Shown one piece after another: positions 5,101-6,882 of a stretch of DNA of 6,882 nucleotides. Position numbers and translations under genes: made by a program. How positions within the stretch are numbered: the first letter of the stretch is position 1; every line of letters starts with the position of its first letter. The notes beneath the pieces were generated by a model that worked only from the letters and a program-made list of their open reading frames with translations, had not been told where the DNA came from and did not search any database. The stretch is taken from NCBI GenBank assembly GCA_902766325.1, contig CACXDF010000039.1:1-6882 (forward strand), in the 5' to 3' direction. Source of the DNA: an uncultured Eubacteriales bacterium (lineage in GTDB: Bacteria > Bacillota > Clostridia > Christensenellales > DTU072).

Positions 5101-6026
5101 TTTTCCATGTTTCCGACGTAATTTTTAACGCCGTTAGAGACGGACAAAACGGCCGAAATGCCGACTATACCGATACAGCCGGCAATGGCGACCATAACGG
5201 TACGCTTGGCTTTGGAAATAAGGTTTTTTCCCGACAGCTTAAACGCCGTCCACAGGCTCATTTTCGCCTTGTCCTTTTTCTTCTTTTCCGCTTCCGCTTC
5301 GGAGTCATTTGCCTTTTCGGCGTTGCATTCGGCTATTTCCTCTTCCGCGGTGAAAGGCTTGCTGTCTTTTTGCAGTTCTCCGTCCAGCAGCCTGACGATA
5401 CGGGTGGAATATTGCTTCGCGAGGTCGGGGTTATGAGTGACCATGATGACCAGTTTTTCTTTGGATATCTCTTTGATGAGATCCATGATCTGGACGCTGG
5501 TGACCGTATCGAGAGCACCGGTAGGTTCGTCCGCAAGTAAAATAGCCGGCTCGTTGACTAAAGCGCGGGCGATGGCGACGCGCTGACATTGTCCGCCGGA
5601 GAGCTGATTGGGCTTTTTGTGATATTGTCCTTTCAGTCCGACTTTATCGAGAGCGCGCTTGGCGCGTTCCTGCCGTTCTTTTTTACCGATTCCGGAGATC
5701 GTCAGCGCAAGTTCGACGTTGCCGAGGATGGTTTGATGCGGAATGAGGTTATAACTCTGAAAAATAAAACCGATCTTATGGTTGCGATATACGTCCCAAT
5801 CGTGGTCTTTGAAATTCTTTGTGGAAACGCCGCCGATAAACAGGTCGCCCGCTGTGTACTTATCCAAACCTCCGATAATGTTGAGCAGCGTCGTTTTACC
5901 GCATCCGGACGGACCCAGGATGGAAACGAATTCACATTTACGGAAATTAAGATCGATACCTTTTAATGCAGGGACTTCAGTGTCGGCGACCTTATAATTC
6001 TTTTTAATACCAACCAAACGCAACAT
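2151..6026 (-). CDS. Fused ABC transporter ATP-binding/FtsX-type permease with giant extracellular domain
   Basis: Single-chain ABC protein of the MacB/LolD type, 1291 residues, acting at the cytoplasmic membrane; such proteins usually export peptides or drugs or move lipoproteins or signals. Substrate unknown. ATPase, residues 1-220: Walker A GPSGCGKT at 38-45, Q-loop Gln90, signature LSGGQ at 142-146, Walker B ILLADE at 162-167, H-loop His198. The signature continues CQR where QQR is usual. A charged Glu/Lys linker spans about 226-256. TM1 is at about 275-297, then an extracellular domain at about 300-1146, then TM2 at 1155-1186, the VERTKEIGVIRALGG coupling segment at 1187-1201, TM3 at 1212-1241, TM4 at 1254-1276, and the ending DPVVALRTE, typical of this family. 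Residues 745-1100 form a Tyr-rich, probably inserted region. The start is supported by AGGAGA 8 nt upstream. No adaptor protein or two-component system is adjacent. Well supported as an ABC protein; function open. Confidence 0.95.
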   Translation of the reverse strand: MLRLVGIKKNYKVADTEVPALKGIDLNFRKCEFVSILGPSGCGKTTLLNIIGGLDKYTAGDLFIGGVSTKNFKDHDWDVYRNHKIGFIFQSYNLIPHQTILGNVELALTISGIGKKERQERAKRALDKVGLKGQYHKKPNQLSGGQCQRVAIARALVNEPAILLADEPTGALDTVTSVQIMDLIKEISKEKLVIMVTHNPDLAKQYSTRIVRLLDGELQKDSKPFTAEEEIAECNAEKANDSEAEAEKKKKDKAKMSLWTAFKLSGKNLISKAKRTVMVAIAGCIGIVGISAVLSVSNGVKNYVGNMENDMLSGNPVYISQSALDLGTVMGGGSSDRQTVNPDNDTGAVYVNSSIQDLYHMSGALTTNTINKEYLDYIKQMPEETCELVKYEYGYKIAPNLYTTIKTNTGSHKMSISAIQALFTSVIKNVEEFKDYASLVSGFPVMSEIPSKADYIATQYDIVYMQEGKTFEELMSDKSTLIAVVGKGHNTMDDLQLAEYGFFSQEEFLNYCFKICGDDRYVDNQLINIPDTISYETLANKTFTWYPNNTIYRRDNESDSELGDKYYVSAYSDGTLSNDADAKFKNSKYAFNAFTGGVDLNVKCVLKLKENLSYGCLSSGGIYYTGSLSEYMREQNYDSAVCQSARSGGGSLYNIEMGYKFKADDESITDLETSYLSSDGNSIMSYFLSFMGALSDTKNVMSYSGSSLGADEFPSTISFYCNDFEQKDKLTAYLDVWNDTIAKNTYKTDKFGYYIGKETVDGVERSIRFYYNEKTGKYYKVNTTDDGYAVDVQGNKYELVVDKDNNDSGFYLKKNDTFGTEFTLDDSDRSTIRVNNAVSVNAYTLASYIIFGKEFPYEENEYVLKNVEGRGDNLFYYERADGEKEYVMKVKNKSFYKLALDKDGNILATQNGYGKYRYDEATNTFYLDKYKEEIIQPDPSDPDQEPTVRYVLESTAVTDRTTLYADPSVYPYANVVKYPKYTFNDTEYTFDTKGLYVDMTQVDFSQVVVDFNTNTARLRDYSGVDFYYLDVEDQDETYYYVKYAEETKKDGTVVGYLNGNNLTSYLNATSLGNNEAYNSTDLGSFVSDKYRINSDGSLQAVKVNIDRSAPLIGKDMMELLLGEELADLSVLEADTSKKITYTDSIGMIVNMVNTLIQIITYALIAFTALSLFVSTVMIGIITYVSVVERTKEIGVIRALGGRKRDVANLFNAETFIIGLVAGIFGIVVTYIIDAIINAVIGHLTGIYTIATFPAWQAAIMVALSVGLTLLSGILPSRSAAKKDPVVALRTE
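3240..3344 (-). repeat. Diverged protein repeat, copy 2, in the ABC ectodomain
   Basis: Residues 895-929 (starting FYKLALDKDGN, ending FYLDK). Aligns by eye with copy 1 at 778-814, with two or three short gaps. Likely the same small beta unit duplicated within the ectodomain. Confidence 0.4.
3585..3695 (-). repeat. Diverged protein repeat, copy 1, in the ABC ectodomain
   Basis: Residues 778-814. Shares with copy 2 the pattern aromatic-Tyr-Lys, a short Asp/Gly turn, Gly-x-Lys-Tyr, then Phe-Tyr-Leu-x-Lys near the end. Detected by eye at protein level only; the DNA of the two copies is not obviously alike. Confidence 0.4.
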
Positions 6027-6095
6027 AAAAGAACTCTCCTGAACAGAAAAATACTATAGCGTGTTGATTATACTAAAAAGACCTTTATTATTTCT
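6027..6095 (-). promoter_or_regulatory. 69-bp gap upstream of the ABC gene with possible -10 elements
   Basis: Two -10-like hexamers lie on the minus strand: TATAAT at 6067-6072 and TATAGT at 6053-6058. Neither has a good -35 at 16-18 bp; for TATAGT the best is TCTTTT at 6076-6081. No convincing terminator hairpin is visible for the oxidoreductase gene upstream, so the ABC gene could be read from its own weak promoter, by read-through, or both. Confidence 0.35.
6035..6040 (-). promoter_or_regulatory. Ribosome binding site of the ABC gene
   Basis: AGGAGA on the minus strand, 8 nt before the ATG at 6024-6026. It supports this start and a full-length ATPase domain. Confidence 0.85.
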
Positions 6096-6882
6096 TTATT
6101 GCATTTTCCCGATTTTATCCCAAATTTTAAGTGCTTTTTTACACCAAATCTCAAACCCGTTCGGGGTGGAGGGAAAGTTCAGATAATGCTTTTTGACTTT
6201 GCCGCCGAGCATCAATCCGGAAACAAGATTCTTGACTGTTTTCATGGATAATTTTCCGGTAAAGATCGCGCCGAGGATACCGAAAGCGATATGCAATGCG
6301 TCTCCTACCGAAACACGGATCTCGGGACCGACCGTAGCGCTGTTAAGGAGCTTTTCGGAAAAGATGATATCTTTTTTGAAGAAATATTCGAATTCGTCTC
6401 TGCTCGCGGAAACGGCTTTTATCAAAATGGCGCGCGTGGACGCGAAGTCGGCGCCCTGCTCTTTGTTGTAACGGACGTTGATCGGCCATAAACTTTCTTT
6501 ACTGAGATCGCCTTCCATGATCGCCTTCTCAAGCACGTCGGCAACGATCTCCAATTGAACCATACTGCTGGTGATTCCTTCGCCGTTGTTCGGCTTGGTA
6601 AGACAGGCCGCGTCGCCCGCCGCAACGAAGTTATCCGCGACGAGCGTAAACGGCGGACGGGTATACGGGGTCATACCGCGTTCGGTTTTAATGACTTTAT
6701 ATTCCGGCAACCGCACGTCGGAAAGAAACCGCTCGAACATTTTTTCGGCGTATTCGTAGCTATGACAAGCGCCGATGCCGAGGATCTTACCGTCCTTGTC
6801 GTTCGACGGGGCGATCCAACTCTTATGATAGGGCCAGCCGGTATTCTTGGGCGTTTCTTTAAACTTGACGTAGTAAAGAATA
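6096..6882 (-). CDS. Geranylgeranyl-reductase-family FAD-dependent oxidoreductase (5' end outside window)
   Basis: Partial gene: the frame stays open from the stop at 6096-6098 to the window edge, giving 261 visible C-terminal residues. The ATG at 6738-6740 is internal, because the 47 codons before it read as conserved protein (TGWPYHKSW, KILGIGACHSYEYAEKMFERF). The key motif is AGDAACLTKPNNGEGI (6573-6620), the second FAD-contacting motif of the geranylgeranyl reductase/p-hydroxybenzoate hydroxylase fold (GDAA, then P and GEGI). The N-terminal GxGxxG FAD site should lie outside. Members reduce isoprenoid double bonds or oxidise other lipids and cofactors; the substrate here cannot be told. 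The C-terminal 100 residues are helical and basic, possibly membrane-associated. It lies 69 bp upstream of the ABC gene on the same strand. Confidence 0.85.
   Translation of the reverse strand, partial: ILYYVKFKETPKNTGWPYHKSWIAPSNDKDGKILGIGACHSYEYAEKMFERFLSDVRLPEYKVIKTERGMTPYTRPPFTLVADNFVAAGDAACLTKPNNGEGITSSMVQLEIVADVLEKAIMEGDLSKESLWPINVRYNKEQGADFASTRAILIKAVSASRDEFEYFFKKDIIFSEKLLNSATVGPEIRVSVGDALHIAFGILGAIFTGKLSMKTVKNLVSGLMLGGKVKKHYLNFPSTPNGFEIWCKKALKIWDKIGKMQ

Noticed and set aside
4539..5540. A 333-codon plus-strand open frame opposite the ATPase and early ectodomain part of the ABC gene
   Set aside because: Shadow of the real coding strand; no RBS, no domain, and skewed composition. The minus-strand frame carries Walker A, Walker B and the ABC signature.
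6096..6740. Reading the oxidoreductase as a complete 214-residue protein starting at 6740
   Set aside because: The frame continues open to the window edge with family-like sequence, no RBS lies before this ATG, and the N-terminal FAD domain would be missing. It is an internal Met.

Overview
The window looks like chromosomal DNA of a low-to-mid GC Gram-positive bacterium of the Clostridia type. The evidence is: tRNA genes that encode their own 3' CCA, near-consensus sigma-A promoters, AGGAG-type ribosome binding sites, intrinsic hairpin-plus-T-run terminators, and an ABC transporter whose ATPase and FtsX-like permease are fused in one chain, a form common in Clostridia. I cannot place it at genus level. 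There is no mobile element, CRISPR array or phage gene.

Region 1 (1-820) is a tRNA locus. Five tRNA genes lie on the minus strand, in transcription order Gly(UCC), Arg(UCU), His(GUG), Gln(UUG), Lys(UUU). They are driven by a TTGACA-17-TATACT promoter at 578-606, and the transcript probably runs past the left edge of the window. A sixth gene, tRNA-Lys(CUU), is transcribed divergently from a perfect TTGACA-17-TATAAT promoter at 660-688 and ends at a strong terminator at 789-818. A/T tracts fill the gap between the two promoters. Three of the six tRNAs carry a T-arm irregularity: C55 in Gly, an A50-C64 mismatch in Arg, and a C50-U64 mismatch in Lys(CUU).

Region 2 (820-2134) holds one plus-strand gene with its own promoter and ribosome binding site. 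It encodes a membrane-anchored, probably surface-exposed, tyrosine/lipid phosphatase of the HCxxGxDRTG family with a possible FN3-like domain between anchor and catalytic domain. A 13-bp GC-rich hairpin follows and serves this gene and the convergent ABC gene.

Region 3 (2151-6026, minus) is a 1291-residue ABC exporter-like protein: LolD/MacB-type ATPase, charged linker, TM1, a very large extracellular domain, then three C-terminal TM helices. Part of the extracellular domain (about residues 745-1100) looks like a Tyr-rich beta-repeat insertion between two segments that I recall as being much closer together in relatives.

Region 4 (6096-6882, minus) is the C-terminal part of a geranylgeranyl-reductase-type FAD oxidoreductase whose 5' end is outside the window. 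It lies 69 bp upstream of the ABC gene on the same strand, so read-through is possible.

No convincing new multi-gene system is visible. The best leads are the enlarged ectodomain of the ABC protein, the outward-facing phosphatase, and the T-arm irregularities in the tRNA cluster.
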